From assembly GCA_910587135.1 (NCBI GenBank), contig CAJULF010000027.1, forward strand, positions 1 to 33,492: a stretch of DNA of 33,492 nt, written 5' to 3'. Origin of the DNA: an uncultured Oscillospiraceae bacterium. GTDB taxonomy: Bacteria; Bacillota; Clostridia; Oscillospirales; Ruminococcaceae. Both the position numbers and the translations under genes were made by a program. This document shows positions 1 to 5,961 of this stretch, in pieces. Within the stretch, counting starts at the first letter, position 1. The number at the start of each line of letters is the position of its first letter. The notes below the pieces were generated by a model. It saw nothing but the letters and a program-made list of their open reading frames with translations. It made no database searches and was not told the origin of the DNA.

Positions 1-516
1 ATTTGGGCTGACAAAGGTTATCAATTAGAGCGACACATAAATCATGAACAATAAGTCCAATGCCACTCAAAATTATGCAGTCAAAGGCGCTGAAAGCCAA
101 AATCCACTGTGCGCCCATGCATGAATTTCCCGCAATCCGCCGTGAGGGTTTTGCGCAAAAGTTAAGGAAATGCTTAAAATGTTATGTCGTAATTTGCGCA
201 AAACTCCGCGCAGCCCGCGAAGCGGGCGGAGCTTTTACGGCGAGATAGCGCAAACAACGCTTTGCGTTGTTTGCAGCGGTGCGGGAAATTCTTTTTATAA
301 TTAAGCTTTTGGTCAGCATATCTTAACAGCATCTAAGCCCAGAGCCACCTTTAAATCAAGAATCAGACCGCTCAGAGCAGCACAGTTTAATAGTATAAAT
401 TATTATTTAACTCATAATTGTTTTCCCCCTCTATTTTGTATTCGCAGATTTTTTTAAATGATTTTAGGCGGTTTTTATGGTAAAATCAAACTATCAAAAG
501 CAAGAGGGGTGAAAAA
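1..516. other. Intergenic region upstream of rtcB, with palindromic repeat unit
   Basis: I see no credible gene here. Positions 200-295 hold a GC-rich palindromic unit: a 6-bp stem with a GAA loop (213-227) and a perfect 11-bp stem with a TTT loop (250-274), followed by a GCGGGAAATT-like end that recurs elsewhere in the window. Positions 380-516 are AT-rich and should contain the rtcB promoter. A TAAAAT at 481-486 could be a -10 box, but no good -35 lies 17 bases upstream. Confidence 0.5.
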
Positions 517-1749
517 ATGTTTGTACTGAATAATATCAAAGGCGCTCTGCCCATAAAGATATGGCAGGATGGTATAGAGAATATTGACGAAAATTGCCTT
601 AAGCAGGCGGAAAATCTCTCGCGGCTGCCCTTTGCGAAAAAGTGGGTAGCGCTTATGCCCGACACTCACGCGGGTAAGGGTATGCCGATAGGCGGAGTGA
701 TAGCCTGCGAGGGGGTAGTGATACCCAACGCGGTTGGAGTAGATATCGGCTGTGGAATGGCATTTGCACAGACCAATGTCCCTGTGACATTATTAAGGGA
801 AACGGCAACGGGAAGCGGAACACTGGTTCAGGCGATATGCGGGGATATTCTTCGGAACATACCGACGGGTTTTGCCCACTATAAGCAGCCGCAGAAGTCC
901 GAGGTGCTTGATTGCGCAAAGCAGCAGGGTGAAAAATATGAGCTTGACAAGGAGCTGCTTCCGCAGATAGACGAGGGATATTTTCAGGTGGGAACGCTGG
1001 GCGGCGGAAACCATTTTATCGAGCTTCAGCAGGACGAGGAGGGAATGTGCTGCATAATGCTCCACTCGGGCAGCCGTCATTTCGGGAACATAGTGGGACA
1101 GTACTTTAACCGGCTTGCCCGTGAGCTTAACGAGCGGTGGTACTCAAAGGTGGAGGAAGAATGGAATCTTCCGTTTCTCCCCGCGGACACAAGCGAGGGT
1201 AAACGCTATCTGGAGTGGATGGCTCTCGCGATGGATTTTGCCTACGAAAACCGTGCGATAATGCTGCAAAAAGTAAAGGACACGTTCACAAAATATCTGT
1301 TGAAATATTGCGGTATAGAACCCGAATACTCATGTGAGATAAATTGCCATCACAATTATGCGGCGCTTGAAAATCATTTCGGGAAAAATCTCTATGTTCA
1401 CCGCAAGGGCGCGATAAGAGCCCGCGAGGGAGAGCTGGCAATAATTCCGGGGGCAATGGGGTCTTACAGCTACATAGTTCGCGGAAAAGGAAACCCGGAG
1501 AGCTTTATGTCCTCCTCGCACGGGGCGGGGCGGCAGTATTCGCGCAGCAAGGCGGTGGAGCAATTCTCCGTGGAAAGCGTCATAAGGGATTTGAAGGAAC
1601 AGCAGGTCGTGCTCGCGAAAAATAAAAAGTCCGATGTTGCCGAGGAATCCCGTTTTGCCTATAAGGATATAGATCAGGTCATGAAAAACCAGTCCGACCT
1701 CACCGAGCCTGTAAAGCGGCTGTTTACGGTGGGAGTCATCAAGGGATAG
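517..1749 (+). CDS. rtcB: RtcB-family RNA ligase
   Basis: RNA-splicing/repair ligase that joins RNA 3'-phosphate or 2',3'-cyclic phosphate ends to 5'-OH ends using GTP and Mn2+, acting on cleaved tRNA or other RNA in the cytoplasm. The protein is full length for the family (410 residues). Visible motifs are MPDTHAGKGMPIGG (D49, H51), VGVDIGCGM (metal ligands D76, C79), GGGNHFIE, HSGSRHFGN, HRKGAIRAREGE and SSSHGAGR, where H335 aligns with the histidine that becomes guanylated. A GAGGGG ribosome site lies 8 bases before the ATG. The downstream Ro60-like gene and tRNA-like RNAs on the same strand point to RNA repair or quality control rather than splicing. No archease gene is nearby. The family call is secure; the cellular target is inferred. 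Confidence 0.96.
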   Translation: MFVLNNIKGALPIKIWQDGIENIDENCLKQAENLSRLPFAKKWVALMPDTHAGKGMPIGGVIACEGVVIPNAVGVDIGCGMAFAQTNVPVTLLRETATGSGTLVQAICGDILRNIPTGFAHYKQPQKSEVLDCAKQQGEKYELDKELLPQIDEGYFQVGTLGGGNHFIELQQDEEGMCCIMLHSGSRHFGNIVGQYFNRLARELNERWYSKVEEEWNLPFLPADTSEGKRYLEWMALAMDFAYENRAIMLQKVKDTFTKYLLKYCGIEPEYSCEINCHHNYAALENHFGKNLYVHRKGAIRAREGELAIIPGAMGSYSYIVRGKGNPESFMSSSHGAGRQYSRSKAVEQFSVESVIRDLKEQQVVLAKNKKSDVAEESRFAYKDIDQVMKNQSDLTEPVKRLFTVGVIKG

Positions 1750-1773
1750 CAAGCGCAAAAGCTCTTACCCCCA

Positions 1774-1846
1774 AAGGCTCTGACAGCATAAACGATATCT
1801 ACCGGACGGAGCTGCTCGATAGAGCGCCGTATTATCCACGAGCCTT
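1774..1846 (+). ncRNA. Candidate structured RNA, element A
   Basis: A 73-base element closed by a 7-bp helix (1774-1780 with 1840-1846). Inside is an apical hairpin with ACGG/CCGT (1806-1809 with 1827-1830) and GCTC/GAGC (1814-1817 with 1822-1825) around a GATA loop. Element B at 2124-2195 has the same closing helix and the same architecture, with compensatory base changes in the inner helix. Straight after the first strand comes ACAGCATAAA, a motif repeated in the neighbouring RNAs. No T-arm is visible. The orientation is inferred from its neighbours. Confidence 0.45.
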
Positions 1847-1847
1847 G

Positions 1848-2000
1848 TTAAGGCAACAACGCAAAAAGCCCTTGCTTCGTGCTTTGCACGCATCTTACTT
1901 GCATATTTTTCGTCATCTTGCACAAGTTCTCCTTGGCGGGTGTCAGCCCGCCGGCATCGGGCTTGTACAATCTGACGGAAGATCTGACGGTGCAATCTGC
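1848..2000. repeat. Diverged palindromic repeat relic
   Basis: The stretch contains a perfect GGCGGG/CCCGCC hairpin. On the reverse strand it carries a segment (GCAAGTAAGATGCGTGC) that matches the right part of the MITE-like element at 2217-2379 (GCAAGCAAGATGCGTGC). It begins with TTAAGGCAAC, an end also seen in the repeat at 20232-20310. I read it as an old, inverted relative of the nearby palindromic elements. The boundaries are approximate. Confidence 0.35.
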
Positions 2001-2001
2001 G

Positions 2002-2086
2002 CACAAGCCTTGTGGGGTGTTCCCCTATGACCCGGTCCGCAGTAAGTTATATATTCATCATGCATAATGAATTGAAAGGTCTTGTG
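2002..2086 (+). ncRNA. Candidate Y-RNA-like RNA with bulged closing helix (Y1)
   Basis: The ends form a helix with 6 outer pairs (2002-2007 with 2081-2086), one bulged U (2080) and 4 inner pairs (2008-2011 with 2076-2079). The RNA at 2391-2492 has the same plan: a single bulged U on the 3' strand followed by 4 inner pairs. A bulged terminal helix is how Ro60 proteins recognise Y RNAs. Inside are a GGGG/CCCC hairpin (2014-2025) and an ATTCAT/ATGAAT hairpin near 2053-2072. No T-arm or D-arm is recognisable, so this is weaker than Y2. Confidence 0.4.
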
Positions 2087-2123
2087 GGGAAATCAAAGAG
2101 CGAAAGCGGCTTTTAAAGCTTGA

Positions 2124-2195
2124 AAGGCTCTGACAGCATACATCCTTGGGACGCGGAGTGCTCGTATGGGGCGCCGCTTATGGAATATGAGCCTT
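2124..2195 (+). ncRNA. Candidate structured RNA, element B (paralogue of A)
   Basis: A 72-base element with the same 7-bp closing helix as element A (2124-2130 with 2189-2195) and the same TGACAGCATA segment after it. The inner helix is GCGG/CCGC (2153-2156 with 2174-2177), where A has ACGG/CCGT: an A-U pair in A is a G-C pair here. The apical helix is GCTC/GGGC where A has GCTC/GAGC. These paired changes support an RNA structure kept by selection. Function unknown; the context suggests Ro60-like protein binding. Confidence 0.45.
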
Positions 2196-2216
2196 GAGAA
2201 GCCTTATGCGGCTCTT

Positions 2217-2379
2217 AGAGCCTGTTTAGTATCTCGGCGTGCGCAGATTGCACAGCGAATTTTTCGTCAGACGACGGCAAATTTTCGCCGGAATACTGTA
2301 TGTATTTCAAGAAAAATTGCCTAAGTATGACGGAAAATCAGCAAGCAAGATGCGTGCGATGAGATACTAAACAGGCTCT
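2217..2379. mobile_element. MITE-like palindromic element, copy 1
   Basis: A 163-bp element bounded by perfect 19-bp terminal inverted repeats (AGAGCCTGTTTAGTATCTC at 2217-2235 and its complement at 2361-2379). Internally it has a GGCAAATTTTC / GAAAAATTGCC inverted pair around ATACTGTATGTAT, so the whole unit can fold into a long hairpin. It has no coding capacity. A second copy of nearly equal length lies at 2496-2659. No clear target-site duplication is visible. Confidence 0.7.
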
Positions 2380-2390
2380 TACAGCAAGAC

Positions 2391-2492
2391 GCAGAGTTCG
2401 CGGGTTCGACTCCCGCCGGATATATCCGTAGCTCAGTGGCAGAGCATCGAAAGTCGAGCCGCGAAAAGAAAGCAGCAGACCCGAACTTCTGC
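2391..2492 (+). ncRNA. Permuted tRNA-like RNA, probable YrlA-type Y RNA (Y2)
   Basis: The elements in order are: outer helix 5' strand (2391-2399); T-arm (GCGGG 2400-2404, seven-base loop TTCGACT, CCCGC 2412-2416); a self-complementary acceptor-like segment CGGATATATCCG (2417-2428) that closes as a hairpin; TA (2429-2430) at the places of U8 and A9; D-arm (GCTC 2431-2434, loop AGTGGCA with the G18-G19 pair, GAGC 2442-2445); a linker; then the outer helix 3' strand (2483-2492) with one bulged U (2487). This is a tRNA opened in the anticodon arm and closed at the acceptor end, as described for the tRNA-mimicking module of bacterial YrlA RNAs that bind Ro60 (Rsr). It lies between rtcB and a Ro60-like gene and is flanked on both sides by MITE-like elements. 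Confidence 0.75.
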
Positions 2493-2495
2493 CTT

Positions 2496-2659
2496 AGAGC
2501 ATGTTTAGTATCTGGAGAAGTGCCGGATTTGCCCGGATTTTCGCGTTGGACAACGGCAATTTTTCGCAGATGTACTGTATGTACCTCAAGAAAAATTGCC
2601 TAAGTACGGCGCGGAAAGACGGGTAAAGACGGTGCTTCGGAAGATACTAAACAGGCTCT
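2496..2659. mobile_element. MITE-like palindromic element, copy 2
   Basis: A 164-bp element with 18-bp terminal inverted repeats differing at one base (2496-2513 and 2642-2659). The inner hairpin GGCAATTTTTC / GAAAAATTGCC surrounds ATGTACTGTATGTAC. It matches copy 1 in the ends and core and has diverged between them, so the two are not a recent tandem duplication. It starts directly after the Y2 RNA and ends about 5 bases before the Y3 RNA. Confidence 0.7.
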
Positions 2660-2664
2660 TAGGA

Positions 2665-2752
2665 ACGTCCTCAACGGCACAAAAATATTGGTGATTGCGG
2701 GTTCGAATCCCGCCCCTCGGGATCGATCCCCTACGGAACAAAACGCGGACGT
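2665..2752 (+). ncRNA. tRNA-like RNA, probable Y-RNA relative (Y3)
   Basis: Closed by a 6-bp helix (2665-2670 with 2747-2752). It contains a perfect T-arm: GCGGG 2697-2701, loop TTCGAAT, CCCGC 2709-2713. An acceptor-like hairpin follows directly, GGGA/TCCC with a TCGA loop (2719-2730). The order T-arm then closed acceptor hairpin is the same as in Y2, but I see no convincing D-arm. The segment ACGGCACAAAA after the first helix strand resembles ACAGCATAAAA in Y4 and element A. It is not an ordinary tRNA, since the 5' half and anticodon arm are missing. Confidence 0.6.
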
Positions 2753-2756
2753 GATA

Positions 2757-2841
2757 AAGACAGCAACAGCATAAAATGATGGATAATGCGGGTTCGAATC
2801 CACGCCTTGCGCCGAAAGGCGCTTGCAAAAGAAGCTGTCTT
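2757..2841 (+). ncRNA. tRNA-like RNA, probable Y-RNA relative (Y4)
   Basis: Closed by an 8-bp helix (2757-2764 with 2834-2841). After ACAGCATAAAA (2766-2776) comes a T-arm-like hairpin, GCGGG (2788-2792), loop TTCGAAT, with a bulged A (2802) in the 3' strand CCACGC. Next is an acceptor-like hairpin GCGCC/GGCGC capped by a GAAA tetraloop (2809-2822). The tetraloop shows this acceptor-like stem is a closed hairpin, not two free ends. There is no recognisable D-arm. It lies about 170 bases before the DUF2828 start. Confidence 0.6.
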
Positions 2842-2897
2842 GCAGGATAAACAGTGACATTTGGCTCACGAAGCAAAGCAACGCAAGCCAAGAACAA

Positions 2898-2992
2898 CGA
2901 AAAGCCCGCGCAGGGAAATTTTCCGCGAGAGCCTTTGAAAGCGCAGCGGAACGAAGTAGAGCGGAGCTTTTGCGGGCGGGTCGCGGGAAATT
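2898..2992. repeat. Dispersed GC-rich palindromic repeat
   Basis: The stretch has AAAGCCCGC at 2900 and GCGGGC near 2970 as opposite strands, with GGGAAATTTTCC and GAACGAAGTAGAGCGGAGC inside. The last segment recurs almost unchanged at about 4646-4669, and the GGAAATT end recurs near 281, 4672 and 20254. It fills the leader of the DUF2828 gene and may affect its expression as a structured leader. Confidence 0.5.
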
Positions 2993-3012
2993 TCTTAGAT
3001 AAGGAGAAAAAT

Positions 3013-4494
3013 ATGCTTAAGTTTTTGAAAAATGAAAGTGAAAAAATATATACCGATAACGGCGCGGTAACTAACAGGATGAGCGGGTCATATTGCCTTG
3101 ATCTGTTTTTCGGGGCGGGCGCAATGAGGAACAGCTCGGAGGAGGATATAGCGGCGGCGGTAACGCGCGCTTACGCGGAGGATTCCGAAAAGACCATGAA
3201 GATAATTTTCTTCGCGCGCGATATTCGCGGAGGTCTGGGAGAACGCAGATTTTTCAGAGCCGCGGTAAAGGCTCTTGCGGATTTTGCACCCGCGGCAGTG
3301 GAGAGGAACGTTCCGCTTTTTGCGGAGTACGGCAGGTATGACGACCTTACGGTGCTGCTTGGCACTTCTGCGGAAAAAGCGGCGGTGAACGAAATAGCCG
3401 ACCGGCTTAACGCGGATATCGCGGCGATGGCTCGGGAGGAAAGAGTTTCTCTTCTTGCGAAGTGGCTGCCCTCGGTGAACACATCTTCCGCAGAGAGCCG
3501 CGCAAAGGGCAGGTGCCTTGCGAAAAAGCTGGGCTACACCGAAAAAGAATACCGCGTGATTCTGTCGAAGCTCCGCAGATATTCTGATATTCTGGAAAAT
3601 CGGCTGAGGGAGTGCGACTACACGTTCGACTATGAAAAGCAGCCTTCCTGCGCGATGTTCAAATACAGAAAGGCGTTTCTGCGCAACGACAGCGAGCGCT
3701 ACACGGAGTATCTCAACAGGGTAAACGTCGGCGAGGCGAAAATAAATACAGTCGCGCTGTACCCCTACGATATAATCCGCGGCTGCCTTGCGGGAGGCAT
3801 AACCGAGGAGCAGGCGCTTTCGCTGGACGTGACATGGAAAAATCTCCCCGTATACGGTGAAACGGGTAACTCGATAGCGGTAGTGGACGGCTCGGGCTCA
3901 ATGACCGGCGCCGTGAACGGGAACGTCCGACCCATTGATGTGGCGCTGTCGCTCGGCATATATTTTGCGGAGCACAACAAGGGCACGTTCGCAAATCATT
4001 TCATCACATTCTCCCATACCCCCCGACTTATCGAAATAAAGGGCGGTAATATAGCGGAAAAGGCTCGGTTCTGCTCTACGTTCAATGAGATTTCCAACAC
4101 AAATATTGAGGCGGTTTTCGAGCTGATACTTTCTGCGGCGGTAAATAACAGAGTAAAGCAGTCGGAGCTTCCTGAGCGGATATACATAATTTCGGATATG
4201 GAGTTTGATTTTTGCGTAGAGGGCGGAAACGAGCTGACGGTATTTGAATCCATGAAGCGCAAATTCGCAAGGCACGGCTATAAGCTGCCCGATATAATCT
4301 TCTGGAACGTAAACAGCGCCAACAGCCGCGTCAATGCGGGAAACGTTCCCGTAAGAATGTCGCAGACGGGAGCGGCGCTGGTTTCGGGCTGCACTCCCGC
4401 GATTTTTGACATGGCAATGGGCGGCGAGATATCTCCCGAGAGCATAATGGAAAGCGCAGTAAGCAGTGAGCGCTATGCGGCGGTCGTTTGTTAA
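3013..4494 (+). CDS. Ro60-like DUF2828 (TROVE/vWA-type) RNA-binding protein
   Basis: A 493-residue protein with an alpha-helical N-terminal part (roughly 1-275) and a C-terminal vWA domain. Segments typical of the DUF2828 family are RDIRGGLGERRFFR (69-82), EYGRYDDL (105-112), AKWLPSVNTSS (149-159), GYTEKEYRVILSKLRR (174-189) and GEAKIN (240-245). The vWA metal site is intact: DGSGS (D292, S294, S296), T363 and D395. This helical-ring plus vWA plan is that of Ro60/TROVE proteins, which bind Y RNAs and defective RNAs; the link of DUF2828 to them is from family knowledge and context. I start it at ATG 3013 because AAGGAG lies 7 bases upstream; a longer reading from 2854 would run through the palindromic repeat. 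Neighbouring rtcB and YrlA-like RNAs support an RNA-repair particle. Confidence 0.8.
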   Translation: MLKFLKNESEKIYTDNGAVTNRMSGSYCLDLFFGAGAMRNSSEEDIAAAVTRAYAEDSEKTMKIIFFARDIRGGLGERRFFRAAVKALADFAPAAVERNVPLFAEYGRYDDLTVLLGTSAEKAAVNEIADRLNADIAAMAREERVSLLAKWLPSVNTSSAESRAKGRCLAKKLGYTEKEYRVILSKLRRYSDILENRLRECDYTFDYEKQPSCAMFKYRKAFLRNDSERYTEYLNRVNVGEAKINTVALYPYDIIRGCLAGGITEEQALSLDVTWKNLPVYGETGNSIAVVDGSGSMTGAVNGNVRPIDVALSLGIYFAEHNKGTFANHFITFSHTPRLIEIKGGNIAEKARFCSTFNEISNTNIEAVFELILSAAVNNRVKQSELPERIYIISDMEFDFCVEGGNELTVFESMKRKFARHGYKLPDIIFWNVNSANSRVNAGNVPVRMSQTGAALVSGCTPAIFDMAMGGEISPESIMESAVSSERYAAVVC

Positions 4495-4589
4495 GATATA
4501 GCGGCGCAATACCACTGTATGAAATTTCAAATCGTTCGTCGTTTGTAGAAAAGCCTATTTGCCGAGCAATGTCGGCGCATGAAATTTCA

Positions 4590-4690
4590 AAAAGTACACC
4601 TTTGCCGAATGGCAAAGGTGTACGGTTTCCGCAGTCGCGCAGAGCGAAACGAAGTGAAGCGGAGCGTGAGTGCGGAAATTTTGAAATTTT
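4590..4690. repeat. Hairpin plus dispersed palindromic repeat
   Basis: A perfect 13-bp stem with a GAAT loop (4594-4623) is followed by a TTTCCGCA...TGCGGAAA inverted pair enclosing the GAACGAAGTGAAGCGGAGC-like segment shared with 2898-2992. ATGAAATTTCAAA occurs twice just before it (near 4518 and 4579). The hairpin could end transcription of the DUF2828 gene, although a poly-U run does not directly follow it. Confidence 0.55.
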
Positions 4691-4731
4691 TTAAATAATC
4701 AGCCTTAGGTCAACCTTTATATACACACCGG

Positions 4732-4759
4732 AACGGGAAGCAATTTTCAGCTTCCCGTT
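4732..4759. terminator. Bidirectional intrinsic terminator
   Basis: A 10-bp stem AACGGGAAGC/GCTTCCCGTT with an 8-base loop, followed by TTTAC on the + strand and preceded by A-rich pairing on the - strand. It lies between the convergent RNA-repair locus and the lipid operon. Confidence 0.6.
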
Positions 4760-4777
4760 TTACTTATAATTGTTTTG

Positions 4778-5509
4778 TCATTTTTCCGACTTCATCTGCC
4801 AGTGAGCCAGCGTTATCGCCTCAAACCCCTGCGGCGAAAGCATGGGACGCGCTATGCGCTCCTTGGTTTCATCGCTCAGGCACAGATTTTTCGCGAATTC
4901 CGCGCCCGCCTTGGTTATATCCGCAAGATACCCCTCACGCTGGCGCTTTGCCTTTTCCGCTATGAACAGTTCTCCCTCGGGACAGAGAACAGCGGTGTAG
5001 TGTCCCTCGCCGCAGATAAGGTCGTACTCCTTGAGCAGCGCGGGGTACATGGGCGCGGCGTCCACATAGCCGCAGGTAGTTATCACGACAAGGCGCTTTT
5101 CGTGCATGCTCTCGTCGCGCAGCTCGTGGAAGGACGCGTTTTTGTCTTTCACAAGGTTGCCCATATAGGGGAGCATAAAAGGAAGGCAGCGGTCGGTCAT
5201 TGCCTTAAGCTGCGAGGGCATTCCGAAAAAGTACAGCGGAAAGCTCTCGATAATTATATCCGCCGCCTTTATCTTCCCATAAAGCTCCTGCATATCGTCC
5301 TTTATCACGCACTCACCCTGCGTTTTGCTCCAGCAGGAAAAGCAGCCCACGCAGGGCTTTATATTCAGCTTGTACAGTGAAACATACTCAATCTCGCTGT
5401 CCTCGGGGAATCCCGCCAGAAAAGCCTTTGTTATGTTCAGGGTATTGCTTCTGCCGTTTTTGGGGCTTCCGTTCAGTACAAGAATTTTCATTTTTGTGGT
5501 TATCTCCAT
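4778..5509 (-). CDS. Flavodoxin-fold NAD(P)H-dependent oxidoreductase (iron-sulfur flavoprotein type)
   Basis: FMN-binding reductase of the flavodoxin-like fold. The N-terminal strand and phosphate loop read MKILVLNGSPKNGRSNT (from residue 7). A cysteine cluster follows (C53, C56, C59, C67 in KPCVGCFSCW...GEC), as in iron-sulfur flavoproteins. PLYFFGMPSQLKAMTDRC is the typical second flavin-contacting region. It is probably a soluble electron-transfer enzyme; the substrate cannot be told. It is the last gene of the - strand lipid operon, 8 bases after the preceding stop. The start is uncertain: methionine 7 (5491) matches the family start and has GGAG 12 bases upstream, whereas methionine 1 has no good ribosome site. 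It might serve a redox step of the pathway, but this is only positional. Confidence 0.8.
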   Translation of the reverse strand: MEITTKMKILVLNGSPKNGRSNTLNITKAFLAGFPEDSEIEYVSLYKLNIKPCVGCFSCWSKTQGECVIKDDMQELYGKIKAADIIIESFPLYFFGMPSQLKAMTDRCLPFMLPYMGNLVKDKNASFHELRDESMHEKRLVVITTCGYVDAAPMYPALLKEYDLICGEGHYTAVLCPEGELFIAEKAKRQREGYLADITKAGAEFAKNLCLSDETKERIARPMLSPQGFEAITLAHWQMKSEK

Positions 5510-5517
5510 TCCGATAT

Positions 5518-5961
5518 TCAGTCCGCAGATCGTCCGCCGATGCTGTAATGGTATTTTATTCCGCAGGAGGTGATGACACCTGTTTCAAAGCAGTTTTCGG
5601 GCGGAGTAACACTACCGCGGCTTATGCGGCAGTCTATTTCCGCGCCTTCACCCATAGCCAGACAGCACATAACACAGCTTTCAGCCGCGGCGATACCGAA
5701 GGCTATATCGCTTCGGTTGATTATTCTGGGGTTTCCTCCGTCGGCTATTATGAGGTCGGCGCGGTTTATTCTGTTCTTCAATAAAAGATTGTCCAGAAGC
5801 AAAAAGCCGCAGGCGGTCACCTCAAACTCTCTGCCCGCTTTTTGGGCAAGAGCGGCGAAGCAGCCGCTCTCGGGGGAGTAAGATCCGGCGATATTTTCCA
5901 GCCGCTCACGCAGAGCCGCCTCGCCGGTCAGAATGCAAGCAGAAAAATCCGTTTTCATCAC
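5518..5961 (-). CDS. Uncharacterised protein in the lipid/polyketide operon
   Basis: A 147-residue protein I do not recognise. It is Cys- and Gly-rich in the second half (ESCVMCCLAMGEG, DCRISRGS, TSCGIKYHYSIGG) with no signal peptide and no clear membrane segment. Its ATG overlaps the stop of the dehydratase gene (ATGA), so it is translationally coupled and likely works with it. The segment RSDIAFGIAAAESCVMCCLAMGEG faintly resembles the area around the active Cys of ketosynthase-like proteins, but the match is too weak for an assignment. Being locked between dehydratase and reductase genes, it is a good candidate for a pathway-specific factor. Confidence 0.65.
   Translation of the reverse strand: MMKTDFSACILTGEAALRERLENIAGSYSPESGCFAALAQKAGREFEVTACGFLLLDNLLLKNRINRADLIIADGGNPRIINRSDIAFGIAAAESCVMCCLAMGEGAEIDCRISRGSVTPPENCFETGVITSCGIKYHYSIGGRSAD

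Noticed and set aside
60..248. 62-codon + strand open frame at the left end
   Set aside because: It has no ribosome site, basic low-complexity content, and runs into the palindromic repeat.
1765..2067. Several short open frames on both strands in the RNA-rich gap
   Set aside because: They cross structured elements and a repeat relic, have no ribosome site and resemble no protein.
2384..2850. Ordinary tRNA genes or broken tRNA gene fragments
   Set aside because: T-arms and a D-arm are present, but the halves are in reversed order, the acceptor-like stems are closed hairpins, and there is no anticodon arm or free 3' end. A permuted Y-RNA-type design fits better.
2586..2897. Overlapping - strand open frames of about 100 residues with GIRTRNH- or FEPA-like peptides
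   Set aside because: These peptides are the usual false translations of tRNA T-arms. The frames run across the MITE-like element and RNAs and have no ribosome sites.
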